From Bacteroidales bacterium (GTDB lineage Bacteria; Bacteroidota; Bacteroidia; Bacteroidales; UBA932): a DNA stretch of 38,685 nucleotides. Shown here in pieces: positions 8,734 to 17,479 of the stretch; the stretch's first letter is position 1, and every line of letters begins with the position of its first letter. Both the position numbers and the translations under genes were made by a program. Under the pieces are notes generated by a model that worked only from the letters and a program-made list of their open reading frames with translations, was not told the origin of the DNA and made no database searches. The stretch lies in NCBI GenBank assembly GCA_017477245.1, contig JAFUWY010000024.1:1-38685 (forward strand). The letters are read 5' to 3'.

Positions 8734-9977
8734 GCCTGCGTCCTCCTGATGGCGGGGATGTTCTCCAGTTCGGCCATGCGCTCCCCCTTGGCGAGGATCA
8801 GCGCCGGCTTGTCGTCGGGGTCGAACTTGAACGTCCGCACGTTGCTCTTGTTGTTGAATCCGATCTGCTGCGATCCCGTGTCCTCGAAGAGGGAGATGCC
8901 CTCGCCGCGGGCGGTCGCCGCCTTGTTGTAGACGAAGTCGCGGCCGATCATGATGTAGTTGCCCATGTCCTTGGCCGGACCGATGACGTCGGAGAAACGC
9001 AGTCCGGTCACGATGGACGTGATGCGGATGGTGTCCCCGATCTCGGGGTCGTCGTCCCAGATGAGTCCGCGCTTGAAGTTGTTGGCGCGGCCGGTATACT
9101 CGTCGATCTTCTTGTTGATCTCGTTGAGGTCGTCCATCGTCAGGCCCTGGTCGTTGTGCCCGCAGGTGATGTTGATCAGCACCTTCTTGGCGCTCTTGAG
9201 GTCGAAGTCGTTGAGCAGCGGAGACTCGAACGCGGCCCGGACGGCGTCCTGGATGCGGTCCTTGCCCGTGCCCACGCCGCAGCCCATCAGGGCCATGCCG
9301 CTGTTCTTCATCATGGTCTCCACGTCTTTGAAGTCCACGTTGATGTAGCCCGGCTTCTTGATGATCTCCACGATGCCGCGCACGGCCGTGGCGAGCACCT
9401 CGTCGGCCTGCGGGAAGGCATCCTGGATGAGCTGGTTGCCGTAGTACTCGTGGAGCTTCTCGTTGTTGATCATCACCAGGCTGTCCACGTTCTTCTCCAG
9501 CTCGTGGATGCCGTCGATGGCGCGGGAGAGCGCCTCGTTGCCTTCGTTGAGGAAGGGGAGCGTCACCACGGCCACGGTGAGGATGCCGCGGTCCTTGGCC
9601 ATCTTGGCGATGACCGGCGCGGCGCCCGTGCCCGTGCCGCCGCCCATGCCGGCGGTGATGAAGAGCATCTTGGTGTGGGTGTCCAGGACGATTTTCTCGA
9701 TCTGGTCCTGGCTCTCGAGCGCGGCGTTGCGTCCGTTGATCGGGTTGGTGCCGGCGCCCAGGCCCCGGCCCATCTGGATCTTGACGGGGACGGGACTGCC
9801 CTTGAGCGACTGCGAGTCGGTGTTGCAGACCACGAAACTGCAGCCGGTGATCCCCTTGGTGAACATGTAGTTGACGGCATTGCATCCGCCGCCGCCCACG
9901 CCGAGGACCTTGATGATGTCGTCGGAGGTCGCCCAGTCCTTGGGCGTGATCTCATCGATCATGGAGTCGTCTATCAT
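8730..9977 (-). CDS. ftsZ: Cell division protein FtsZ
   Basis: FtsZ, 415 residues, tubulin-like GTPase that forms the Z ring. It has the nucleotide loop VLGVGGGGCNAVN, the tubulin signature GGGTGTG (112-118), and the T7 catalytic loop NVDFKD (213-218). After the conserved core comes a short linker and a C-terminal peptide ENIPAIRRTQA, resembling the conserved tail that binds FtsA. It begins 15 bp after ftsA and overlaps gltX by 4 bp. Two near-start Met codons (1 and 6) exist; the first is used. Confidence 0.98.
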   Translation of the reverse strand: MIDDSMIDEITPKDWATSDDIIKVLGVGGGGCNAVNYMFTKGITGCSFVVCNTDSQSLKGSPVPVKIQMGRGLGAGTNPINGRNAALESQDQIEKIVLDTHTKMLFITAGMGGGTGTGAAPVIAKMAKDRGILTVAVVTLPFLNEGNEALSRAIDGIHELEKNVDSLVMINNEKLHEYYGNQLIQDAFPQADEVLATAVRGIVEIIKKPGYINVDFKDVETMMKNSGMALMGCGVGTGKDRIQDAVRAAFESPLLNDFDLKSAKKVLINITCGHNDQGLTMDDLNEINKKIDEYTGRANNFKRGLIWDDDPEIGDTIRITSIVTGLRFSDVIGPAKDMGNYIMIGRDFVYNKAATARGEGISLFEDTGSQQIGFNNKSNVRTFKFDPDDKPALILAKGERMAELENIPAIRRTQA

Positions 9978-9992
9978 ATCGTTGTTCCTTTT

Positions 9993-11498
9993 TTATTTCA
10001 TGCCATCGAAAATGTCGCCGATCGTGTTGTCGAAGGCGCCCTCGGCGGCTTCGGACACGCGCTTGCCCTGCTGGCGGATCCAGGTGACGAACCTGCCGGG
10101 ACCCTTGGGCTCCTTGGGAGCCTTCTCCTTCTTGCGGTCCCTGCGGGGGGTGATGACCTCGGACTGGTAGGCCGGGTCGTGCGCGAAGAGCGATTCGGGC
10201 GCGGGTTCTTCCTGCGGCGCCGCGTCGGGCGTGCCGGCGGCTTGTGCCGCCTCGGCCGGCGCGGGCTCGGCGGCCGCCTGGGCCTTGCCGGGGACCTCGC
10301 CGTCCTCGATGCAGTTGAGCCGGAAGTCCTTCTTGGCCTCGAGGATCATGCCGATGGTCGCGGCGGCCGTGGTCTCGCCCACGCCGGAGCAGCCCACGGC
10401 GCTGAAGGCCTGGCTGCGCGGGTAGCCAATGCGGACCGTGTAGCCGGACATCTCCCGGATCAGGGTGGCGATGTTGACGAGGTTGGCGCCGCCGCCGGTG
10501 AGCACGATGCCGTTGCGGAGCTTGTCGGCGTAGCCGCTGTCCTGGATCTGGAAGAGGATGGCTTCGATGATCTCCTTCGTGCGGCAGGTGATGATCTCGG
10601 AGAGGTATTTGACGGGGAGCTGCTCGTAGGAGCCGTTCTCGTCGTCGTTGATCTGGATGATCTTGTCGCTCAGGGACTGGAGCTTCTCGGGCATGCAGGC
10701 GCCGAAGGCGAGCTTGATGTTCTCGGACAGCTCCTCGTTGAAGCCGCACTCGTACTTGATGTCCGTGCTGATGACCCTTCCGCCGAAGGGGATGGAGGAG
10801 TAGTGGCGGAGGATCTTGCCCCGGTAGATGGTCAGCGAGGTCACGCCGGCGCCGATCTCGACGAGCGCGACGCCGTTCTCCTTCTCGCCCTCGGACAGGA
10901 CGGCCTGGGCCACGGCGTTGGGCAGGAAGAGCTTGCGGGCCGGGGCCACGCCGGTCTCGTTGAGCATGATGTCGATGTTGCTGATGGGCTTCTGCTTGCC
11001 GATGAACACCTTGAAGTTGCCCTCGAGCGCGTCGGCCGTGACGCCGACGACGTCGTTCTCGCTGGCGCAGACGAGCTCCTCGTCGGCGGAGAACGACTGG
11101 GCGACGGCGCCGTAGATCTCCTCCTTGGCCTCGTCGTCGATCGGGTAGGAGTCGATCGCGATGCTCTTCAGGGCGCCCACCTCCTCCTTGGTGATGCAGG
11201 AGGAAGGATCGCTGCGCTCCATCCGGGCGCTCGCGATCTCCTGGCGCACCTGGTAGCGCGGCAGGCCGACCACGATCTGCAAGATCTTGATGTTCAGTTC
11301 ATCTTCCGCCTCCTTGATGGCGGCACTCAGGGGTGCGGCTGCGCGCCTCGGGTTGAAGACGCAGCTGTAGCGGATCCCGTCGGAAGGGGTCTCCTTGTAG
11401 TAGATGACCTGGATGTCATCTCCCTCGATCTTGGCAACGCTCAGGGCGATCTTGGAGGAGCCAAGGTCGGCGGCTGCTATGTATCTTTCTGCCTGCAT
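9993..11498 (-). CDS. ftsA: Cell division protein FtsA
   Basis: FtsA, 501 residues, actin-like ATPase tethering FtsZ to the membrane. The N-terminal phosphate-1 loop AADLGSSKIALSVAK and the second ATPase block VEIGAGVTSLTIYRG are visible, as is the adenosine motif LTGGGANLVNI. After about residue 405 a long Ala/Pro/Glu-rich linker follows, then a basic patch and a C-terminal segment (RFVTWIRQQGKRVSEAAEG) that could be the membrane-targeting amphipathic helix. The ATG lies inside the end of ftsQ (22-bp overlap), typical of coupled dcw genes. Confidence 0.96.
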   Translation of the reverse strand: MQAERYIAAADLGSSKIALSVAKIEGDDIQVIYYKETPSDGIRYSCVFNPRRAAAPLSAAIKEAEDELNIKILQIVVGLPRYQVRQEIASARMERSDPSSCITKEEVGALKSIAIDSYPIDDEAKEEIYGAVAQSFSADEELVCASENDVVGVTADALEGNFKVFIGKQKPISNIDIMLNETGVAPARKLFLPNAVAQAVLSEGEKENGVALVEIGAGVTSLTIYRGKILRHYSSIPFGGRVISTDIKYECGFNEELSENIKLAFGACMPEKLQSLSDKIIQINDDENGSYEQLPVKYLSEIITCRTKEIIEAILFQIQDSGYADKLRNGIVLTGGGANLVNIATLIREMSGYTVRIGYPRSQAFSAVGCSGVGETTAAATIGMILEAKKDFRLNCIEDGEVPGKAQAAAEPAPAEAAQAAGTPDAAPQEEPAPESLFAHDPAYQSEVITPRRDRKKEKAPKEPKGPGRFVTWIRQQGKRVSEAAEGAFDNTIGDIFDGMK

Positions 11499-12262
11499 AT
11501 GATTTGTTGGTTATATTTTACGTTGACGGTCTTGTAGTAGCCTTCCGGCTTGTAGGGCGCGATCAGGCTGAGGTAGCGCCCGATGCGCGCGAGCTTGTCG
11601 GGGATGTCTTCGGGCTGGCCGATCAGGAACTGCTCGGGGCGGCCCTCCAGGGTCAGGAGCAGGTCGCCGTTGCGCCGCACCTGGATGTGCGTGATGTTGC
11701 GCTGCCAGGTGCGCGAGGCCGACAGGAAGCGGGTCATGTCCAGCACGCCGGCGATCCATTGCCGCTGGAACTCGTCCTGCGCCTCTCCCTTGTAGCCGGC
11801 CGGAATGTCGAAGGGGATCGCGCCCTCGACGGTGGTCACGGCGGCGGTGAAGGTCTCGTGGAGCGGGAAGATGAACCCGGTGTCATCGACGTAGAAGCCG
11901 CTGTTGCCGTCCTGGAAGCGCAGGGCCGGGGCGCGCTGCGTGATCTCGACGTGCAGCAGGCCGTCGTCGGTGGTCCAGGCCTCGCAGCGCATCACGGAGC
12001 TGCGGGACTCGAGCAGGTCCTCGATCCGGGAGAGCTGCACGCTGTCCAGCCGCTCCCCGACGTAGGCGCCGTAGCGGGTGTCGAGATACTCCCGGATATC
12101 GTCCTCGCTGACGAAGCGCAGGCTGTCTGCGAAACCGACCTCCAGCCCGTTGCAGACGGCTTGCGCCCGGTCCAGCCGGACGTGGCCGTACAGCAGCGCC
12201 ATGGCGGTGCAGAACACGGCCAGGAAGGCGCCGGCGATGGAATATCTGACGGATTTCTTCAT
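11477..12262 (-). CDS. ftsQ: Cell division protein FtsQ-like
   Basis: A 261-residue bitopic membrane protein: a short cytoplasmic N-terminus, one transmembrane helix (about 8-26, SIAGAFLAVFCTAMALLYG), then a periplasmic POTRA-like part (FVSEDDIREYLDTRYG) and the FtsQ-type beta domain (LHVEITQRAPALRF, FYVDDTGFIFPL). Sequence conservation is weak in this family in Bacteroidetes; position between murC and ftsA is decisive. In the divisome FtsQ bridges FtsL and other late proteins. It starts 3 bp after murC. Confidence 0.88.
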   Translation of the reverse strand: MKKSVRYSIAGAFLAVFCTAMALLYGHVRLDRAQAVCNGLEVGFADSLRFVSEDDIREYLDTRYGAYVGERLDSVQLSRIEDLLESRSSVMRCEAWTTDDGLLHVEITQRAPALRFQDGNSGFYVDDTGFIFPLHETFTAAVTTVEGAIPFDIPAGYKGEAQDEFQRQWIAGVLDMTRFLSASRTWQRNITHIQVRRNGDLLLTLEGRPEQFLIGQPEDIPDKLARIGRYLSLIAPYKPEGYYKTVNVKYNQQIICRQKDT

Positions 12263-12265
12263 CTC

Positions 12266-13621
12266 TTACAAGCGTTTCTCCAGCATTTCGGTGATGGGAC
12301 CGATGCACCGGTCGATGTTGCCCGCACCCAGGGTGACGAGCACGTCGACGGGCTCCTTCTCCAGGTAGGGCATCAGCCCGTCGCGGGTCAGCAGGACCTT
12401 CTCCGGGGCCGTGACGTCCCGGAAGATGATCTCGGAGGTCACGCCCGGGATGGGCTCCTCGCGGGCGGGATAGATGTCCAGCAGGATGAGCTTGTCCAGC
12501 CCGCTCAGCGCCTTCGCGAATTCCGGGGCGAAGTCCCGCGTGCGGGTGTAGAGGTGGGGCTGGAAGATGCCGGTGACCTTGCGTCCGGGGAAGACCTGCC
12601 GGATGGACGAGATGGCGCTCTGCAGCTCGGCCGGATGGTGGGCGTAGTCGTCGATGTAGGTGATCGCCGGGGTGTTCACATGTACGTCCAGGCGGCGCTG
12701 CGCGCCTTCGAAGGTGCCGATCGCATGCCGGACTTTCTGGGCGTCGAGGCCGTAGCAGAGGCACATGGCGGCCGCCGCGATGCTGTTCTCCACGTTGACC
12801 CAGCCGATGGCGCCGACGCGGATGTCGTTCAGCACCCCGCCGGGATACACGAGGTCGTAGGTATAGTGCCCGGTGGCATCCAGCCGCAGGTTCGTGCTGT
12901 GGAAGTCCGCGCGGGTGTCGTCGAAGTGGTAGGAGAAGATCCTGGCCGGGGTGTCCTCGGGGTGGATGGGGAGGCCCAGCTTGAGGATCAGCGTCTCGCT
13001 GACCTGCGAGGCGAAGATCCGGAACGCCTCGTGGACGTGGGCCAGGTCTCCGTAGATGTCGAGATGGTCGGCGTCCATCGCCGTGATGGCTGCGATGGCG
13101 GGGTGCAGCTGGTGGAAGGAGCGGTCGAACTCGTCCGCTTCGGCGACCACGGTGGGGGTGTGGCTCACCAGCATGTTGGTCCCGTAGTTCTTGGAGATGC
13201 CTCCGAGGAAGGCCGAACAACCCGGGCCGCCCTCCGTCAGGATGTGGGCGACGAGGGTGGAGGTGGTGGTCTTGCCGTGCGTGCCCGCGACGGCGAGGCA
13301 GGTCTGGCCGGCCGTGATCTCGCCCAGCATCTTCGAGCGCTTGATCACGCGGTAGCCGTGCTCCCGCACGAAGCGGAGCTCTTCCAGCTCGGCCGGGACG
13401 GCGGGCGTGTAGACGACCAGGGTGTCGTTGATATCCGCCGGGATGCGGGCGGGCTCGTCCTCGTAATGGACGGCGATGCCTTCGGCTTCCAAGGCCCGGG
13501 TGAGGTCGGACGGGGTCCGGTCATAGCCGGAGACGTCCAGTCCCTTGAACTTGTAGTAGCGGGCGATGGCGCTCATGCCGATCCCGCCGATCCCGATGAA
13601 ATAGATGTACTTGTATCTCAT
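12266..13621 (-). CDS. murC: UDP-N-acetylmuramate--L-alanine ligase
   Basis: MurC, 451 residues, adds L-Ala to UDP-MurNAc in the cytoplasm. N-terminal Rossmann motif GIGGIGMSAIA, P-loop AGTHGKTTT, then EADEFDRSFHQLHP, DADHLDIYGD and DDYAHHPAEL, all Mur-ligase/MurC hallmarks. The true start MRYKYIYFIGIGG at 13621 overlaps the murG stop as ATGA; an upstream extension to 14086 is antisense-like shadow through murG. Confidence 0.97.
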   Translation of the reverse strand: MRYKYIYFIGIGGIGMSAIARYYKFKGLDVSGYDRTPSDLTRALEAEGIAVHYEDEPARIPADINDTLVVYTPAVPAELEELRFVREHGYRVIKRSKMLGEITAGQTCLAVAGTHGKTTTSTLVAHILTEGGPGCSAFLGGISKNYGTNMLVSHTPTVVAEADEFDRSFHQLHPAIAAITAMDADHLDIYGDLAHVHEAFRIFASQVSETLILKLGLPIHPEDTPARIFSYHFDDTRADFHSTNLRLDATGHYTYDLVYPGGVLNDIRVGAIGWVNVENSIAAAAMCLCYGLDAQKVRHAIGTFEGAQRRLDVHVNTPAITYIDDYAHHPAELQSAISSIRQVFPGRKVTGIFQPHLYTRTRDFAPEFAKALSGLDKLILLDIYPAREEPIPGVTSEIIFRDVTAPEKVLLTRDGLMPYLEKEPVDVLVTLGAGNIDRCIGPITEMLEKRL

Positions 13622-14748
13622 ACCAGTTTGTATACTTCGTCCATGATGGTCTGTGCTGCGTCCAGCCGGGCGAGCGGCGCGACGTTGCGCTCGATGGTGC
13701 GGATGCGCACCTCGTCGCGCAGCAGGTCCAGCGCCGTGGGCAGGAGTTTGTCCGCCGCTTCGGCGTCGCGCACGATCAGGGCCGCGCCCTTGCTGACGAG
13801 GGCCATCGCGTTGTGGGTCTGGTGGTCTTCGGCCACGTTGGGGGAGGGCACGAACACCGCTGCCTTCTGCGCCGCGCAGATCTCGGAGACCGACGAGGCG
13901 CCGGAGCGGCTGACGATCACGTCCGCGCAGGCGTAGGCGAGGTCCATCCGGCCGATGAAGTCGGTATAGTGGATCTGCGGGAGGTCCCGGTCCTTCATGA
14001 ACGCGTCGATGCCGGCCTTGTAGTAGCGGCCGCACTGCCAGAGGACTTCGACGTCTTCGCCGCCCGGGCAGCCGGCTTCGATCCATTTCCGCATGGCCTG
14101 GTTGAGGGTGCCGGCGCCGAGGCTGCCGCCCACGACGAACAGGTGGCGCTTGCCCTCGGTGAGGCCGTAGTATTTGAGGCCCTCGGCCCGGTCGGCCTCC
14201 GTGTAGGCGTGGATCTCCGGACGGATCGGGTTGCCGCTGAAGACGATCTTGTCGGCCGGGAAGAACTTGTCCATCCCTTCGTAGGCCACGCAGATGCAGT
14301 CTACGCGCCGTCCCAGGATCTTGTTGGTCAGTCCGGCGAATCCGTTCTGCTCCTGGATCAGCGTCGGGAGGTGCCGGCGCGTGGCCTGCCAGAGCAGGGG
14401 AGCGCTGGCGTAGCCGCCCACGCCGATGGCGATGTCGGGCTTGAACCGGTCGATGATGCGCCCGGCCTGCTGCAGGCTGCTTGTTACCTTGAAAGGTACG
14501 AGCAGGTTGTGCCGGATACCGTCCCAGTCCAGCTTGCGCTGGAGGCCGGCGATGGGCAGGCCGACGATCTCGTAGCCGGCGGCGGGGACTTTCTCCATCT
14601 CCATCCGGCCCTCCGCCCCGACGAACAGGATCTCCGTCTCAGGGTTGGCTTCCTTGAGTTTGCCGGCGATCGAGATGGCCGGGAAGATGTGGCCGCCGGT
14701 GCCGCCGCCACTGATGATCACGCGCAGTTTCTTATAGGTCATAGCCAT
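13618..14748 (-). CDS. murG: UDP-GlcNAc--lipid I N-acetylglucosaminyltransferase MurG
   Basis: MurG, about 376 residues, GT28 enzyme on the inner face of the membrane converting lipid I to lipid II. The glycine-rich loop GGGTGGHIFPA is at 14-24, with IGVGGYASAPLLW and IQEQNGFAGLTNK following. The donor-binding part holds VGGSLGAGTLNQ and SRSGASSVSEICA. Two Met starts are possible, 14748 (MAMTYKK) and 14742 (MTYKK); both overlap the end of ftsW, by 17 or 11 bp. I cannot separate them from sequence. Confidence 0.96.
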   Translation of the reverse strand: MAMTYKKLRVIISGGGTGGHIFPAISIAGKLKEANPETEILFVGAEGRMEMEKVPAAGYEIVGLPIAGLQRKLDWDGIRHNLLVPFKVTSSLQQAGRIIDRFKPDIAIGVGGYASAPLLWQATRRHLPTLIQEQNGFAGLTNKILGRRVDCICVAYEGMDKFFPADKIVFSGNPIRPEIHAYTEADRAEGLKYYGLTEGKRHLFVVGGSLGAGTLNQAMRKWIEAGCPGGEDVEVLWQCGRYYKAGIDAFMKDRDLPQIHYTDFIGRMDLAYACADVIVSRSGASSVSEICAAQKAAVFVPSPNVAEDHQTHNAMALVSKGAALIVRDAEAADKLLPTALDLLRDEVRIRTIERNVAPLARLDAAQTIMDEVYKLV

Positions 14749-16114
14749 TGTCTGTAAGGTTGTTGTCGATTTGTCCGGATTCGAAGGCCTCCAGGTCCTG
14801 GAGCCCGTCCTGCACCGTGCTCTCATGCATCTCCACGAGCGGCGCGGCGTCGCGCGTCTCCCGGTCGATGCGGCGGGACGCGATGCGGCTGAAGGACAGG
14901 ATGATGCCGAAGGCGATGCTGAAGCAGAGGAAGGCGCTGTTGCCGTGGCTGATGAGCGGCAGGGTCTGGCCGGTCATCGGTCCGATGTCCGCGTTGACGA
15001 ACATGTGCAGGAAGGCCTGTCCGGTGATGAGCAGGCACAGGCCCGCCACCGTGAGCTTGGCGTAGTGGTCGCTGCCGCAGTTGCGGGCGATGATGGAGCC
15101 GCGCGCGAGCAGGGACACGTAGAGGAAGATCACGAAGATGCCGCCGACCAGGCCGTATTCCTCGATGATGAAGCTGTACATGTAGTCCTCGGACATGTCC
15201 GGGACCACGTAGCGCTGGGTGCTCTGGCCGGGGCCCTTGCCGAGCAGGCCGCCCTGCTTGACGGCGATCTTGGCGCTGTAGGGCTGGCGGATCGCGTCGA
15301 TGGCTTCCTGCCAGGCGATGCTGCCCTTGGGGGAGTCGATGGCCTGCTGCTCCCAGTGGTCCTCCTCGAAGATGCGGGCCACGCCCGTGCCGATACGCGC
15401 GAACATGGGATGGTCGGAGTTCTTCGTGAGGTTGTAGATGCCTACGATGAGGGCGATGACGGTGACGCCCGCGGCGCCCAGGATCGCCATGTCCTTGAGA
15501 TTGCCGCCGCCCAGCAGGATCATCACGAACATCAGCAGGCCGATGATGAGGGCGCTGGAGTTGGATCCCGGGATGATCATCACGAAGATGATGAGGAACG
15601 GGGCGTACAGGTAGAGGATCTTCTTCCAGATGGGCTTGGACGGTCCCTTGAGCCTGCCCTGCTTCAGCGCGTCCATCGCCCAGGCGAGGTACAGGACCAT
15701 CGCCACCTTGACGACTTCGAACACGTGGACCTGGAATCCCGCGATGGACAGGATGCGGTAGGCGTTGTTGATGTTGAGCGCCTTGAGGAAGGGGAGGTTG
15801 ACATGGGCGTCGAGCAGCGCCAGCATGGCGAGCGAGACCAGGAACCCCCACTGGCTGCACCAGCGGAAGAAGGCGATGTTCTTGATGTTGTAGCAGACGA
15901 TGATGACGGCCAGGCCGGCCAGCACCACGAAGAACTGGTTGCGGACGAGGTCCAGGCGGGTCATCCCGTCCCGCAGCAGGCGGGACGACGAGGAGAACAT
16001 GCAGACGATGGAGAACAGGATCAGCAGGAGCACGATGATCCACACCACCTTGTCCCCTTCGAAGTGGTCCGCAAAGGTCCAGAATGCGCTGGTTTTGTTC
16101 TTCGTCTTGGCCAT
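14732..16114 (-). CDS. ftsW: SEDS-family septal glycosyltransferase FtsW
   Basis: FtsW, 460 residues, polytopic SEDS protein that polymerises lipid II with its partner penicillin-binding protein FtsI. Hydrophobic segments start at VVWIIVLLLILFSIVCMF (about 24-41) and continue to the C-terminal third. Conserved SEDS features include HVFEVVKVAMVLYLAW, KIAVKQGGLLGKGPGQSTQ, SEDYMYSFIIEEYGLVGG and PLISHGNSAFL. A hydrophilic tail of about 50 residues follows. Cognate ftsI is in the same operon, and murD lies 9 bp upstream. Confidence 0.96.
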   Translation of the reverse strand: MAKTKNKTSAFWTFADHFEGDKVVWIIVLLLILFSIVCMFSSSSRLLRDGMTRLDLVRNQFFVVLAGLAVIIVCYNIKNIAFFRWCSQWGFLVSLAMLALLDAHVNLPFLKALNINNAYRILSIAGFQVHVFEVVKVAMVLYLAWAMDALKQGRLKGPSKPIWKKILYLYAPFLIIFVMIIPGSNSSALIIGLLMFVMILLGGGNLKDMAILGAAGVTVIALIVGIYNLTKNSDHPMFARIGTGVARIFEEDHWEQQAIDSPKGSIAWQEAIDAIRQPYSAKIAVKQGGLLGKGPGQSTQRYVVPDMSEDYMYSFIIEEYGLVGGIFVIFLYVSLLARGSIIARNCGSDHYAKLTVAGLCLLITGQAFLHMFVNADIGPMTGQTLPLISHGNSAFLCFSIAFGIILSFSRIASRRIDRETRDAAPLVEMHESTVQDGLQDLEAFESGQIDNNLTDNGYDL

Positions 16115-16123
16115 GGTTCGGAT

Positions 16124-17464
16124 CTACAGGTGACGGACCGCCTCCTTGAACTGGCGGCCGCGGTCTTCATAACTCTGGAAAAGGTCGAAGCTGGCGCAGC
16201 ACGGGCTGAGCAGCACGACGTCGCCGGGGCTGGCGAAGCGGGCGGAAGCCTGCACGGCGGCTTCGGCGGACAACGTGTCCACGATCTTGTCCGCACCCAC
16301 GACGGACTCGAAGGCGGCGTGGATCTTGGCGTTGTCCACGCCCAGGCAGACGATGGCCTTGACGTGCTTGCGCACGACTTCGTCGAGGACGCTGTAGTCG
16401 TTGCCCTTGTCCTTGCCGCCGACGATCCAGACCACGGGGCGCGTCTGGCATTCGAGGGCGTACCAGGCGGCGTCGATGTTGGTGGCCTTGGAGTCGTTGA
16501 TGTACATCACGTCGCCGACGCTCAGCACGGGCTCGAGCCGGTGCTCGATCGGCGAGAAGGTCTTGAGGCTCGTGCGGATGACCTCGTCGCTGATGCCCGT
16601 GGCCTTGGCGGCCAGCGCCGCCGCCATCGAGTTGTAGATGTTGTGGCGGCCGCCGAGGGCGAGGTCCCGCAGGAAGATCTCGGATTCGTCCTGCTCGTAG
16701 CGCACGACGATGCGGTCGCCCCGCAGGAAGGCACCCTGGGCGACTTCCTTCTCCTGGGAGAAGGGCAGCATCTTGGCCTTGACGACGATCTCGTCGAGCT
16801 GGGCGATGGTGATGGCGTCGTCGGAGTCGAAGATGAAGCAGTCCTCGGGACGGAGGTTGCGTGTGATGCGGAACTTGGCGCGCGCGTAATTCTCGAGCTT
16901 GTGGTCGTAGCGGTCTAGGTGGTCCGGCGTGATGTTGGTGATGATGGCGATGTCGGGCCGGAACTCATAGGCGTCGTCGAGCTGGAAGCTGCTGATCTCC
17001 AGCACGTAGTAGTCGTGCTTCTCGGTGGCGACCTGCAGGGCGTAGCTCTTGCCGATGTTGCCGCCCAGGCCGGCGTCGAGGCCGGCTTCGCGGAGCAGGT
17101 AGTGGATCAGCGAAGTGGTCGTCGTCTTGCCGTTGGATCCGGTGATGCAGATCTTCTTCGCGGTGTCATAGCGGGCCGCGAACTCGATCTCGGAGATGAT
17201 GTGGGTGCCCTGTTCGCGCAGGGCGCGGACCATCGGGGCCGTGCCCGGGATGCCCGGGCTCTTGACGACCTCGTCGGCGTTGAGGATGAGTTCCGGGGTG
17301 TGCCCGCCCTGCTCGAAGGGGATGTCCCACTCCTTCAGGGTGGCCAGGTATTCGTCCTTGATCCGGCCGTTGTCCGACAGGAACACGTCGAACCCTTTGA
17401 CTTTCGCGAGCACGGCGGCTCCCACGCCGCTCTCAGCTCCTCCCAATACTACGATTCTTGCCAT
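16124..17464 (-). CDS. murD: UDP-N-acetylmuramoylalanine--D-glutamate ligase
   Basis: MurD, 446 residues, adds D-Glu to UDP-MurNAc-L-Ala. N-terminal VVLGGAESGVGAAVLAK, then KSPGIPGTAP, P-loop GSNGKTTTTSLIHYLL, EISSFQLDD and NITPDHLDRY, the linker region FSPIEHRLEPV with NDSKATN, and the C-terminal LSPCCASFDLFQSYEDRG. The last block usually reads LSPACASFD, so this is a mild variation. It starts 15 bp after mraY and ends 9 bp before ftsW. Confidence 0.97.
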   Translation of the reverse strand: MARIVVLGGAESGVGAAVLAKVKGFDVFLSDNGRIKDEYLATLKEWDIPFEQGGHTPELILNADEVVKSPGIPGTAPMVRALREQGTHIISEIEFAARYDTAKKICITGSNGKTTTTSLIHYLLREAGLDAGLGGNIGKSYALQVATEKHDYYVLEISSFQLDDAYEFRPDIAIITNITPDHLDRYDHKLENYARAKFRITRNLRPEDCFIFDSDDAITIAQLDEIVVKAKMLPFSQEKEVAQGAFLRGDRIVVRYEQDESEIFLRDLALGGRHNIYNSMAAALAAKATGISDEVIRTSLKTFSPIEHRLEPVLSVGDVMYINDSKATNIDAAWYALECQTRPVVWIVGGKDKGNDYSVLDEVVRKHVKAIVCLGVDNAKIHAAFESVVGADKIVDTLSAEAAVQASARFASPGDVVLLSPCCASFDLFQSYEDRGRQFKEAVRHL

Positions 17465-17479
17465 ATCTCGTGTGTGCTT

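Noticed and set aside
8658-11537. A 959-codon open frame on the plus strand opposite ftsZ and ftsA
   Set aside because: It is an antisense shadow caused by high G+C in the third codon positions; it is Val/Leu/Asp/Gly-rich without any motif, while the minus strand encodes textbook FtsZ and FtsA.
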